Assembly (NCBI RefSeq): GCF_025965415.1 | Contig: NZ_JAOPWY010000168.1 | Span: forward strand, 1-64,000 | Origin: Nocardioides sp. | Lineage (GTDB): Bacteria; Actinomycetota; Actinomycetes; Propionibacteriales; Nocardioidaceae | Direction of reading: 5' to 3' | Length of the DNA: 64,000 bases | Shown: piece by piece, positions 23,563 to 31,398 of the stretch | Numbering within the stretch: the stretch's first letter is position 1 | How the letters are laid out: every line of letters begins with the position of its first letter | Made by a program: the position numbers and the translations under genes | Notes under the pieces: model-generated | Seen by the model: only the letters and a program-made list of their open reading frames with translations | What the model was told of the DNA's origin: nothing | Database searches by the model: none

Positions 23563-23741
23563 CCATTACGGGCGTACTTGTGTCGGGTAGCCAGTACGCC
23601 ACCAGTACGCACCATTACGGCGGAACGCATCGCCGCTGATCAGGGGCCATTACGCCACCCATTACGGCCATTACGCGCCCCACCCATTACGCGGTCCCCC
23701 CTCTCAAGAAGGGGGGACCGTAATGGTGGTGGTCGGGTAGC
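23563..23741. repeat. iteron array, candidate replication origin of element 2
   Basis: CCATTACG occurs directly at 23563, 23612, 23647, 23659, 23668 and 23684, and inverted (CGTAATGG) at 23719. The variant CCAGTACG lies at 23591 and 23602, and GTCGGGTAG at 23582 and 23732. The copies are irregularly spaced (9 to 49 bases). This lies right after the RepA-like gene and has no open reading frame of worth. Confidence 0.75.
23692..23720. terminator. stem-loop at the end of the iteron array
   Basis: CGGTCCCCCC pairs perfectly with GGGGGGACCG across a 9-base loop. The pairing extends outward through CCATTACG (23684) and CGTAATGG (23719) with a two-base bulge, so a repeat copy sits on each arm. It can end the RepA-like operon or be part of the origin structure. 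Confidence 0.65.
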
Positions 23742-23767
23742 ACCTGGCTCGGGAGGAGAGCAACAGA

Positions 23768-24010
23768 ATGGCTCGGCTCGAGGGCACGTATCGGGTCGAC
23801 GCGGTGACGGTGAGGCCGGGCGCTACGAGGCCCGGAGAAGGCCGGGGAGGTGGGTGGATCGGCCCGTGCTGTGTCGGCCAGGAGTCTCATACGCATGAGC
23901 ATCCGAGCACTCCGGATCGTCGAAAAGAGAGTGACCGGCTTGGGCTAGGTTCGAACAAGTGTTCGAGGTACGTTTCGCGGGCAAGGGGACCCATACCCGC
24001 GACGCCCTAG
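23768..24010 (+). CDS. 80-residue frame with good ribosome site, doubtful gene
   Basis: ATG preceded by GGGAGGAGAG. The N-terminal 15 residues (MARLEGTYRVDAVTV) look natural, the rest is Gly/Arg/Pro-rich without a fold, and the frame runs through the SOS box of the next gene. Either a short real gene ending in poorly conserved sequence or a decayed gene. Confidence 0.3.
   Translation: MARLEGTYRVDAVTVRPGATRPGEGRGGGWIGPCCVGQESHTHEHPSTPDRRKESDRLGLGSNKCSRYVSRARGPIPATP
23951..23966. promoter_or_regulatory. SOS (LexA) box upstream of the serine recombinase
   Basis: TCGAAC-AAGT-GTTCGA is a perfect palindrome and matches the Gram-positive and actinobacterial LexA consensus CGAAC-N4-GTTCG exactly at 23952-23965. 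It lies 54 bases before the recombinase ATG, in the position to overlap its promoter (a possible TAGGTT -10 abuts it at 23946). The only copy of this motif I saw in the window. Confidence 0.8.
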
Positions 24011-24019
24011 GAGAAGCCG

Positions 24020-24691
24020 ATGACCACCGAGCCGCTGCGAGTGCTGGGATATGTCCGTCGCTCGACCGACAAACAGGCCATGTCCCCCGAGACCCAGGCC
24101 CGCCGCTTGCGTGACGCCGCCGAGATCTTCGGCTGGGACCTGACGATCCGCGAGGAGGACGCTGCGAGTGCCAAGAGCCTCGACGGTCGCCCGGTGCTAG
24201 CCCAGGCGATGGACGACTGCGACCGGGGCAGGGCAGACGCCGTGGCCGTTGCCGCACTCGATCGGCTGGCTCGCAGCACCCGCGACTTCGCCGACGTCCT
24301 GGACCGGGCGGAGCGACAGTCGTGGTCGGTCGTCTGTCTGGATCTTGGCGTCGACACCAGCACCGACAGCGGGCGACTCGTGGCGGATATCCGGGCCGCA
24401 GTGGCGCAGTGGGAGCGGCGCATCATCGCAAGCCGCACTCGCGAGGGCATGGCGACGATTCGAGCAACGACCGGCAAGCACATGGGCCGCCCCTCCGCCA
24501 TTCCCACCGACGTCGAGGAGCGCATCTACGACCTCAATCGCACGGGGCTGTCGGCATCGGCGATCGCGCGGCTGCTTGAGGACGAGGGAGTCCGTCGCCC
24601 CACGGCGCGGTCGAAGTCGTGGCACCACTCTCACATCGTCGCGGCCGTTCGGCGCGAGCAGGTGCGTCGGAATGCGGCGTTAGTCGGCTAG
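24020..24691 (+). CDS. small serine recombinase (resolvase/invertase type), predicted SOS-controlled
   Basis: 223 residues with AGGAGAAG before the ATG. Catalytic Ser15 in GYVRRSTDKQ, then EDAASAKSLDGRP, AALDRLARSTRDF, WERRIIASRTREG (the E-helix), and a C-terminal helix-turn-helix ISASAIARLL-type region (LSASAIARLLEDEGVRRP). This size and layout is the resolvase/invertase class, not the large integrase. Roles could be multimer resolution or inversion of a segment. The LexA box suggests induction on DNA damage. No pair of inverted recombination sites was found by eye. Confidence 0.85.
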   Translation: MTTEPLRVLGYVRRSTDKQAMSPETQARRLRDAAEIFGWDLTIREEDAASAKSLDGRPVLAQAMDDCDRGRADAVAVAALDRLARSTRDFADVLDRAERQSWSVVCLDLGVDTSTDSGRLVADIRAAVAQWERRIIASRTREGMATIRATTGKHMGRPSAIPTDVEERIYDLNRTGLSASAIARLLEDEGVRRPTARSKSWHHSHIVAAVRREQVRRNAALVG

Positions 24692-25116
24692 CGGCACGGT
24701 CTTCTTGCACCGCACGCGCTTGCCCGTTCCCAATTCGACCCAAGGACGCATATCCGCAACTCGATCCCCTGTTCGTGGTGGACACGCCGCAGTTCGTCGG
24801 CCACGAGGTAGAAGGTCGCCTTGCTGTGGGATTCCAACCGGCACGGCAGGGACTCCGAGATTCGAAGCGCGACGGTGGAGTACACACTCCCACCGCCCGG
24901 CAATTCGAAACCCCAGCTGGTGACCGTGGTGGGCGCGCGGCCCGTGTTCACGGCCTCCACGCCGACATAGTGCTCCGCTTCACCCGTCTCCGCGTCCGTG
25001 ATCGCGTTGGTCACGTTCACCTCAACTACCGGGCCGCTGTTCTTCCACGTCCAAGCCTGCCACCCGAGCGACACAACGCTGAGCACCAGAGCGACGAGAG
25101 CGATTCCTGTGGCCAT
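24688..25116 (-). CDS. 142-residue membrane-anchored beta-domain protein
   Basis: N-terminal membrane helix (IALVALVLSVVSLGWQAW) followed by GPVVEVNVTNAIT and a beta-sandwich-like region (YVGVEAVNTGRAPTTVTSWGF). The C-terminus has three Cys (CRLE, RICVLG, SACGARRPC). This layout is frequent in actinobacterial proteins of unknown role on mobile elements. It converges on the recombinase, sharing 4 bases. Confidence 0.6.
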   Translation of the reverse strand: MATGIALVALVLSVVSLGWQAWTWKNSGPVVEVNVTNAITDAETGEAEHYVGVEAVNTGRAPTTVTSWGFELPGGGSVYSTVALRISESLPCRLESHSKATFYLVADELRRVHHEQGIELRICVLGSNWERASACGARRPCR

Positions 25117-25154
25117 GTCCGCAGTCTGTCAAAAGGCACCGACAGCCCCTGGGT

Positions 25155-26339
25155 CTAGAAGTCCATATTGACGAAGTTGTCGTAGGCGTACCCGTGTGCC
25201 TCCACCATGTGCTCGAACCGTCCAGTCCGGCGCGCCTCTGCAAGTTCCACGCGAAAGTCCTCGTCGTACCGAACATGAAGACCAGAGTCGATCCACTCGA
25301 CGGCCTCGGGTATCTCCCTCTTTATGTATTCGTCGATTTCATCGAACAAGCCAAAGACTTCAGCTATGTCCGACTCTCCAGCCGGCATGAACGAGAACAG
25401 TGGGCTCTCGCGCACGCGCGTCAGACCGATCGGCACGGCGGCGTTGACGCCGGGCGTGTGCAGGAAGATGGTCGCCCCGTGGCCTTTCTCGAATCCGCCG
25501 TGCGAGTAAGGGTTCCTCCAGCGCTCTACGACGTCGAAGAGACGCTGCCAGTACCGGCCTGCCTCGTCCTCCTTGCCCAGGATGCGACCCCACTTTTCCC
25601 CCCAGCGCGAACCGATGATCTCGGTCAGGTCCTCCTTGCTGGGATCGAAGTCCGAGAACGCAAGTGCCAGCACCAGGTCATGCTCCAGCAGACTCACATA
25701 CGCTGAAATTGCGGCGATCATGTCGTGAAAGGAGTTCAGCTGCATGCGAACCTTCCCGCTCTTGAATGTCCTCCACGTGACGCCTCCCGGATGCTCGCCC
25801 GACTCGTTCTCATCCTCGATGTGGCTGGGCTGCTCCGCACGCTCCCGGAAGTATTCGTATGCCCGGCGAAGCGAGGTGTGTTGGTTCCGTACGGTGGCGT
25901 TCCCCTTGCCGAGCAGATCCGGGGCAGCGTCAACGATGAGTTTCTCGACCGTGCGCATGGATGACCGAAGCTGTTTCGCAATCTGCTTCTGAGTCGTCAA
26001 CGCCTCGTTCTCAGGGCGCTCGGTGCGGAGATAGAGGCGCAGGCCGAACTTCTGCATGGCAAGCGAGCAGCGCTCTCCGCGGTAGGTGAAGTTCACCCAC
26101 CAAGCGACCTTCTCGCCCGGTCCATGCGCCGCACAGCCGATGAGTTTCAGCGCGTACTTGTAGAGGTCGGGAACCGGAGCATCGTTTGGATTTATGGTGA
26201 TCCGGTAGGACGGAAAGTCATCCCAACGCGGGTCGTCACGATCCTCCGCAGCGACAACGCCGAAGTCCCTAAGCGCCGCTCGTTTCAGGCGCTCTGCTGC
26301 CTTGGTCTCCCCGTTAAGTGATTCCACGGGAACCAGCAT
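25155..26339 (-). CDS. HEPN-like protein, candidate defence ribonuclease
   Basis: 394 residues from the ATG at 26339 (55 codons inside the longest frame). A GTG four codons on is also possible. Residues 205-285 look like a HEPN helix bundle: HDMIAAISAYVSLLEHDLVLAL, then RLFDVVERWRNPYSHGG with R275-N-P-Y-S-H280, the R-x4-H motif of HEPN RNases. The N-terminal half (residues 40-150) has no known domain. HEPN RNases act in abortive infection and toxin-antitoxin systems. No partner antitoxin gene is visible beside it. It is divergent from the capsid gene. A close family could not be named. Confidence 0.55.
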   Translation of the reverse strand: MLVPVESLNGETKAAERLKRAALRDFGVVAAEDRDDPRWDDFPSYRITINPNDAPVPDLYKYALKLIGCAAHGPGEKVAWWVNFTYRGERCSLAMQKFGLRLYLRTERPENEALTTQKQIAKQLRSSMRTVEKLIVDAAPDLLGKGNATVRNQHTSLRRAYEYFRERAEQPSHIEDENESGEHPGGVTWRTFKSGKVRMQLNSFHDMIAAISAYVSLLEHDLVLALAFSDFDPSKEDLTEIIGSRWGEKWGRILGKEDEAGRYWQRLFDVVERWRNPYSHGGFEKGHGATIFLHTPGVNAAVPIGLTRVRESPLFSFMPAGESDIAEVFGLFDEIDEYIKREIPEAVEWIDSGLHVRYDEDFRVELAEARRTGRFEHMVEAHGYAYDNFVNMDF

Positions 26340-26502
26340 GCCCGTGGACGGCGCGGCTTGTAGCCCCTTCCCCTGTTGACGAGGTATCGTTGGTTCAAGA
26401 TTCAACGAGAACCCGTGCACCGGGGCCAGTGGCCAAGTGCAGGTCGCGTGAGCGGCAGCCCAGTCGGGCGGCAATCCATCCGACCACGCACGGGAGCACC
26501 CC

Positions 26503-27699
26503 ATGAATCACACGACCCAGAAGCGATCGCTACTGGCGGCCGGCGACATCTCCGGCCTCATCGGCCTCAACCACGGCATCTACGGCGACATGCAGATGAT
26601 GGCCCGTGGCTACAGCGGTCGCGCCGACGTCCTGCGAACCGCGGACGGGCGCGACCTCCGCGAATTGTTCGCGGAACTGGAGCAGGTCGCCTCGATCTCT
26701 AACGAGAGCCAGCAGCGCTTCGTGGACCTGTTCACCTTCCCGGTGACGTCCGCGGTCACCTCCGTCCTCCAGACCCTCGGGGCTGGTCCGACGTTCGAGG
26801 ACGCATCCGAGTACGGCGTGCCGACGTCCAACCGCGCCCAGCACTCGACGCTCAACATGGGCGTGCCGTTCAAGTGGTTCGACGTGGCCTGGCGCTCGAC
26901 GTGGCAGTACCTCGCCGACGCCACCGAGTCCGAGATCGCCGCCAACGCGGCCGCGATCGTCGCCGCTGACCGCGACAACGTCTTCGGCAAGGTCATGGGT
27001 ACGGTCTTCCGCAACACCAACCGGAGCGTGACTGACAAGAAGTCGGGTCAGGTGTTCGACGTCCTCGCCTTCGCCAATGGAGACGGCTGGGTGCCTCCGG
27101 CCTACGAAGGCAATACCTTCCCCGGGACGCACACCCACTACCGGACGAGCGGCGCAGCGACGGTCAACTCGGCTGACCTGGACGAGATCGTCACCGACTT
27201 CAAGTCGCACGGCTACGCGAAGGAGAACGGCTCCCAGATCGTCATCTTCGTGAACGCGGTGGAAGGCGACGTCATCAACGGCTTCCGGGTCGCGACCGGG
27301 GCTAAGGCTGACTTCATCCCGAGCCAGGGCCAGTCGTTCTTCGCCACGGACGGTGACCTCATCGGCCAGCAGGCATCGGCCACGTTCGCCGGGTTCCCGG
27401 TCAAGGGCTCATATGACGAGGCGATCGTGATCGAGTCGACGCGCATCCCTGCCGGGTACGTCACCGCGTTGGCGTCCGGCGGCTCGCTCGCTTCGTCCAA
27501 CCCGATCATGTTCCGCCAGCACCGCAGCCCCACCCTGCGGGGACTCCGGATCGTCGGAGGCAACAAGGACGACTACCCGCTCCAGGACTCGTACTGGGTG
27601 CGGGGCTTCGGCACCGGCGTCCGTCACCGTCTGGCCGGCATGGTCATGCAGATCAGTGCCTCCGGGTCGTACACCGCTCCGACGCTCTACACCACCTGA
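26503..27699 (+). CDS. phage major capsid-like protein
   Basis: 398 residues, ATG with GGGAG upstream. N-terminal arm with DISGLIGLNHGIYGDMQMM, a central structural part with GVPFKWFDVAWRSTWQYL and DRDNVFGKVMGTVFRNTNRS, then SQIVIFVNAVEGDVI and SPTLRGLRIVG. Size and order suit an HK97-fold major capsid protein as found on small actinobacterial prophages. It lacks a neighbouring protease, portal or terminase large subunit. The gene looks intact. Alternative: another structural or encapsulin-like protein. Confidence 0.6.
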   Translation: MNHTTQKRSLLAAGDISGLIGLNHGIYGDMQMMARGYSGRADVLRTADGRDLRELFAELEQVASISNESQQRFVDLFTFPVTSAVTSVLQTLGAGPTFEDASEYGVPTSNRAQHSTLNMGVPFKWFDVAWRSTWQYLADATESEIAANAAAIVAADRDNVFGKVMGTVFRNTNRSVTDKKSGQVFDVLAFANGDGWVPPAYEGNTFPGTHTHYRTSGAATVNSADLDEIVTDFKSHGYAKENGSQIVIFVNAVEGDVINGFRVATGAKADFIPSQGQSFFATDGDLIGQQASATFAGFPVKGSYDEAIVIESTRIPAGYVTALASGGSLASSNPIMFRQHRSPTLRGLRIVGGNKDDYPLQDSYWVRGFGTGVRHRLAGMVMQISASGSYTAPTLYTT

Positions 27700-27785
27700 G
27701 CCACCGGCCCGGCGGGGGTTCAGTGACCTCCTCCCCCGCTGGGCCGGTCACCAAGGTCACTAGAGGTCGCAACTCAGGAGGAACC

Positions 27786-28172
27786 ATGTTCATGTCCGCC
27801 ATAGAAGATGCCGCTGCTCTGGTCCCGTGGGCCGAGGCGAACCAAGTCGCGATGCTGGACGAGAAGACGTCGATGGTCGTGCTACACGCTCTTGGCGGGC
27901 CGGTCCCCGAGGACTGCGCGGTGGGCGTTCCACTGCTCCGGTTCGCCACGGAGGGCGTCCCGGCTATGCCGCTGCTGGACGCGATGCTGGAGGACCCGCT
28001 CCCCCGGCACGACTCGCAGTCCTGCGACCGCTGCGGCAACGACAAGCGCTCGATCAACGACCGGCTCTGGATTCCGGCAGGCGCATCGGTGGTTGTCGTC
28101 GCGCTGTGCTGGTCCTGCAAGGCCTGCGTCTTCGAGCGGCCCGGCAAGCGGTCCTCGCTCGTCTGGAGTTGA
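27786..28172 (+). CDS. 128-residue protein with C-x2-C pairs
   Basis: ATG with AGGAGG six bases upstream. Helical N-terminus (AIEDAAALVPWAEANQVAML) and a C-terminal four-cysteine set: SCDRCGNDKR and CWSCKAC, so a zinc ribbon. Follows the capsid-like gene by 86 bases. It is the first of four consecutive Cys-rich or His-rich small proteins. Family unknown. Confidence 0.6.
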   Translation: MFMSAIEDAAALVPWAEANQVAMLDEKTSMVVLHALGGPVPEDCAVGVPLLRFATEGVPAMPLLDAMLEDPLPRHDSQSCDRCGNDKRSINDRLWIPAGASVVVVALCWSCKACVFERPGKRSSLVWS

Positions 28173-28178
28173 GCTGAC

Positions 28179-28781
28179 GTGGGCCACCGGAACAAGGTCA
28201 CCCACTCCGAGGACTGGTGGGACATGTTGGCCCCGCCCACTGTCCTTCGGTGCGAGGGCCACTACAAGCAGGACGGCAAGCAGTGCCGCCGCGAAGCCGT
28301 CCCCGGAGCAAATGTCTGCGGCCAGCACGGGGGCCTCATCCCTGTAGTCCGAGACCGCGCCGCCGCCAGGATGGGCAACGCTGCCGACGACATGGTGCAG
28401 CGACTCCTCGCTTGGCTGGATGACCCCGGCGTGGACGCGCGAGACAAGGTCAAGATCGCGCAGGACATGCTCGACCGGGCCGGACTCAACGCAACCGGGA
28501 AGCTGCTGGTCGGCATAGGGGCCGTAGACCCGGTTGAGGCGCTGTTCCGGAACATCCTCAACGACCCGAACGGTCTGGCTCCGGCCCAGCCGATCGCCCA
28601 CCAGCCATCCCCCGAAGTTCTCGCGTGGAACCTCGAGGCACTAGACGAGGACGAGCCCGATGACATCGTCGAGGCCGAAGTAGTCGAGGACAGCGCTCCC
28701 ACCGCCCCCTCAGACGAGACGATGAAGACGACGCCGCCACCCCATATCCGCCGCGATCTGGAACGGCTGGGCCTGCTGTGA
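28179..28781 (+). CDS. 200-residue phage protein with N-terminal zinc motif
   Basis: GTG start 4 bases after the upstream stop. Residues about 23-52 read CEGHYKQDGKQCRREA then GANVCGQHGG, a Cys/His zinc motif that begins many small-terminase-type or packaging-associated actinophage proteins. Then RMGNAADDMVQRLLAWLDD and RDKVKIAQDMLDRAGLN, like helices of terminase small subunits, and an acidic tail. A terminase small subunit is the best guess, but no large subunit is present in the element. Confidence 0.5.
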   Translation: MGHRNKVTHSEDWWDMLAPPTVLRCEGHYKQDGKQCRREAVPGANVCGQHGGLIPVVRDRAAARMGNAADDMVQRLLAWLDDPGVDARDKVKIAQDMLDRAGLNATGKLLVGIGAVDPVEALFRNILNDPNGLAPAQPIAHQPSPEVLAWNLEALDEDEPDDIVEAEVVEDSAPTAPSDETMKTTPPPHIRRDLERLGLL

Positions 28782-29170
28782 GGGGACCGGCCTTTGGCAG
28801 CATGCAGATTCCCACCAAGACCTGTCCAACGTGCGGTGACATGTTCTTCACGCAGGTGGGTTTGGACGAGCACACGCGGCTCGGACAGCACTACCGGTTC
28901 ACCGGGCACCTGCACCCCCCGAGGAAGGCCGAGGAGCCCGCTGGACGGCCTCGCAATGCCGCGCCCTCACCGACGCCCACGCCGGTGCCGAGCGCGCCCG
29001 AGAGGGGCTACCGCATGAGCGAGGCTGCGCTGGCCAGGATGCGCCATGTCGGGCGCACCGTCGCAGCGATCCGTAGACGCTGCAACGACTGCCAGCGAGT
29101 ACTTGGATGCGGCGGGATGGGACTCCACCAGAAAGCCAGCGGACATACCGGATGGACGGAAGTGCCGTGA
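28778..29170 (+). CDS. 130-residue protein with C2H2-like and C-x2-C motifs
   Basis: GTG start overlaps the upstream stop in GTGA (an ATG 8 codons later is an alternative). N-terminal finger CPTCGDMFFTQVGLDEHTRLGQH (C-x2-C-x12-H-x6-H), a Pro-rich linker, then CNDCQRVLGCGG with HQKASGH near the end. A double zinc protein, perhaps nucleic-acid binding. It is part of the coupled run. Confidence 0.6.
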   Translation: MRGPAFGSMQIPTKTCPTCGDMFFTQVGLDEHTRLGQHYRFTGHLHPPRKAEEPAGRPRNAAPSPTPTPVPSAPERGYRMSEAALARMRHVGRTVAAIRRRCNDCQRVLGCGGMGLHQKASGHTGWTEVP

Positions 29171-29322
29171 ACGGCCGGGCCTGCGCCGTCAAGGGCTGCG
29201 CGTGGCGCGGACCGAACCCGGACGCATGCCCGATGCACGCCGCCGACGAGGCGTGGGAGCGGCAGCCGAGCCTGCTGCCCGAGCATGTCGTCGTGCGACA
29301 GCAGACCCGGCACCGCCGTTAG
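29167..29322 (+). CDS. 51-residue zinc-ribbon-like protein
   Basis: GTG overlaps the upstream stop in GTGA. Cys/His ligands CAVKGC and CPMH are spaced as in a small knuckle. The rest is helical with a basic end (QQTRHRR). Function unknown. Confidence 0.55.
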   Translation: MNGRACAVKGCAWRGPNPDACPMHAADEAWERQPSLLPEHVVVRQQTRHRR

Positions 29323-29459
29323 CCAGGCCTCGTATGGCGAACCTCGGCGCGGTAGGAGGGCGTCACGACGCATGCGCGTGGCACCGGCGATCTGCCAACG
29401 TCCGGGGCCGCGCTCACATAGCCTGTGAACTCTGTCACCGATCGCCCGGGGGGCGTCTC

Positions 29460-30602
29460 GTGCTCGAGTTCCACAAGACCAAGAAGTCTGCTGCCGTGTT
29501 GAAGCACGGCATCATCGACTCCTACGCCCCTCCCTTCATCGGCAAGACGGGTAGCAGGTCGAAAGGCAACCGGGTGGCGTTCATCGACGGATATGCCGGC
29601 CCGGGCCGATACTCGAGTGAAGAGGAGGGCTCGGGGGCGATGCTGCTCCGGCACGCCAAAGCCCACGCAGGTATGCCGCGTACCGTCGAGTGCCACTTTG
29701 TGGAGGAGGACGCCGACACCATCGCCGCGTTGCGAACGGTGGTTGAAGATGAGGGTGACGGCGTAACCGTCACGGTCAACGATGGAGACATCTCGACTCA
29801 CCTCCCCGACCTGCTGCAGCAGTGCGACGGCATCCCGCTCTTCGTCTACCTGGACCCGTGCGGGCTGGTGATCCCCTTTGCGGAGGTCGTCCAGATCTTC
29901 GACCGTCCAGCGGGCCGTGGACAACCGGCCACCGAGGTGTTGATCAACTTCTCTGCTGGAGCCCTCCGGCGGATCGCGGGCCACCTGACGAGCAAGACGC
30001 CGACCGAGGGGACCCTCGCCCGCATGGACGAGGTCTGCGGTGGCGACTGGTGGCGCCAGTCCTGGCTAGTCGAACTGCCCGACAAGGACGCCGCCGAGCA
30101 GGCCGTCGTCAACGGGTACGCCGAGAGGCTGTCGAAAGAGGCAGGTCACGCTGGCCACTGGGTCATTGACGTCCGGCAGCGTGCCGGGCTGAAGCCCCTC
30201 TACTACCTGGTGTTCGCGTCGCGCCACCTCGCCGGGTTGGAGTACTTCGGCGAGGCGTCCTCGCTCGGTCTCGAGAAGTGGCGCCGGGTCTCAGCACAGC
30301 AAGCAGCTGTCGGCACCCTCTTCGGTGACGACGATTCCTGGGTCGAAAACTTCAAGGCGGAGGAGGCCAGGTTGAAGGAGGAGTGGATCGACACCCTCGC
30401 CAACAACCTTGAATCCGAGTTGGCCAAGGGCGAGCCGTTCCGCGTCCTCGATCGGTACGACGAGGTCTTCGGGGACCTCGCCGGAGTAGCCCGGGGCCTT
30501 CACCTGCGCGCCGCGATGAAGAAGGTACTTGCTGCGGGCCTCACAACCACGAGCCCCGTGGGCGTGAAGGAACTGCTTCAGTTGACGCTCAAGCCTGTGT
30601 AG
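29460..30602 (+). CDS. TcmP, three-Cys-motif partner protein
   Basis: 380 residues from GTG. FHKTKKSAAVLKHGIIDSY and FIDGYAGPGRY (residues 41-51, a methyltransferase-like glycine motif), GSGAMLLRHAKAHA, then HFVEEDADTIAALR, FVYLDPCGLVIPF and EVLINFS are the signature order of TcmP. The family is named because its genes sit next to Gp37/Gp68 (DUF5131) three-Cys proteins, as here. The fold looks like a Rossmann methyltransferase, but no activity is established that I know of. It converges on its partner, and the two stops overlap by 14 bases. Confidence 0.8.
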   Translation: MLEFHKTKKSAAVLKHGIIDSYAPPFIGKTGSRSKGNRVAFIDGYAGPGRYSSEEEGSGAMLLRHAKAHAGMPRTVECHFVEEDADTIAALRTVVEDEGDGVTVTVNDGDISTHLPDLLQQCDGIPLFVYLDPCGLVIPFAEVVQIFDRPAGRGQPATEVLINFSAGALRRIAGHLTSKTPTEGTLARMDEVCGGDWWRQSWLVELPDKDAAEQAVVNGYAERLSKEAGHAGHWVIDVRQRAGLKPLYYLVFASRHLAGLEYFGEASSLGLEKWRRVSAQQAAVGTLFGDDDSWVENFKAEEARLKEEWIDTLANNLESELAKGEPFRVLDRYDEVFGDLAGVARGLHLRAAMKKVLAAGLTTTSPVGVKELLQLTLKPV

Positions 30603-31335
30603 CGACGGGCATCTCGTCCCAAAGTCGACCGTCGAGTTCTCTGCCGTTGCTCTTGGGCGTTCGTCCACCCCACTGCTTGAAAAAGAACGAGACCTTCTGG
30701 TCCCTACACTCGTCCCGAAGTTCGCGGACCCACTCGGGGTCTAGCGGACGATGGTTCGGGCCACTCTCACCGCCCGCGATCAGCCAGTGCATGCCGGTGA
30801 GGTTGAGTCCGGTGAGTGATCCCAGCAACGGCTCAGCCGAGACGAACCGAGTTGCAGCAGGCACGCGGCGCAGCTCGTCCAACCGCCACAATTGCTCGGA
30901 CGTCTCGACGCTCACGCCGAGCCACACGTTGCTCGGCCAAGGAAGTTCATCGGCCATCCGGGCCGCACGCCGAGGCCGCTTCGTGAGCAACTGGTAGGTG
31001 TGCCGGGGCGTCTCCTCCATCACCTGGAAGACGTCGCGGATGAACGCCGACGACACCCGAGCGTGGAACAGATCGGACATGCTATTGACGAAGATGACGC
31101 GCGGCGAGGCCCACCGTCGCGGGATGTCCAAGGCCGACGGGTGCTCGGTGATCGCAAAGCCTGGGCCGCTCGTGCGCGGGTCGCCGTCCTCTTGATACTT
31201 CGGGTTGCCCATCGCTTTTAGGCGTTTGGCCAGGGCCAAGGCGTAGCAGTTGTCGCATCCCAGGCTGATGCGGTCGCAGCCAGTGGTGGGGTTCCACGTG
31301 GCTTCGGTCCACTCGATTCCGCTGCCGTCTGCCAT
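30589..31335 (-). CDS. Gp37/Gp68-family (DUF5131) three-Cys protein
   Basis: 248 residues from the ATG at 31335, with TACCTT six bases before it and no ribosome site, so possibly leaderless. SGIEWTEATWNPTTGC then LGCDNCYA places Cys20, Cys27 and Cys30 in C-x6-C-x2-C. PRVIFVNSMSDLFH and WLGVSVET, WLIAGGESG, FFFKQWGG follow, the core of this family, which resembles radical-SAM/spore-photoproduct-lyase-like proteins. The family is common in phages and mobile DNA and its reaction is not known. It forms a tail-to-tail pair with TcmP at the right end of element 2. Confidence 0.8.
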   Translation of the reverse strand: MADGSGIEWTEATWNPTTGCDRISLGCDNCYALALAKRLKAMGNPKYQEDGDPRTSGPGFAITEHPSALDIPRRWASPRVIFVNSMSDLFHARVSSAFIRDVFQVMEETPRHTYQLLTKRPRRAARMADELPWPSNVWLGVSVETSEQLWRLDELRRVPAATRFVSAEPLLGSLTGLNLTGMHWLIAGGESGPNHRPLDPEWVRELRDECRDQKVSFFFKQWGGRTPKSNGRELDGRLWDEMPVATQA

Positions 31336-31398
31336 GACTACAAGGTATGTCACCAGCCACCGACAGTTCAGCAAGACAAGGTCGTTTCGGACGAGGCC

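Noticed and set aside
23563-23741. CRISPR array
   Set aside because: Repeats are only 8 bases with irregular spacing and no uniform spacers or cas genes; iterons fit better.
23768-26339. A fourth element nested in element 2
   Set aside because: No boundary repeats or interrupted gene were found, and the small recombinase is not a large integrase.
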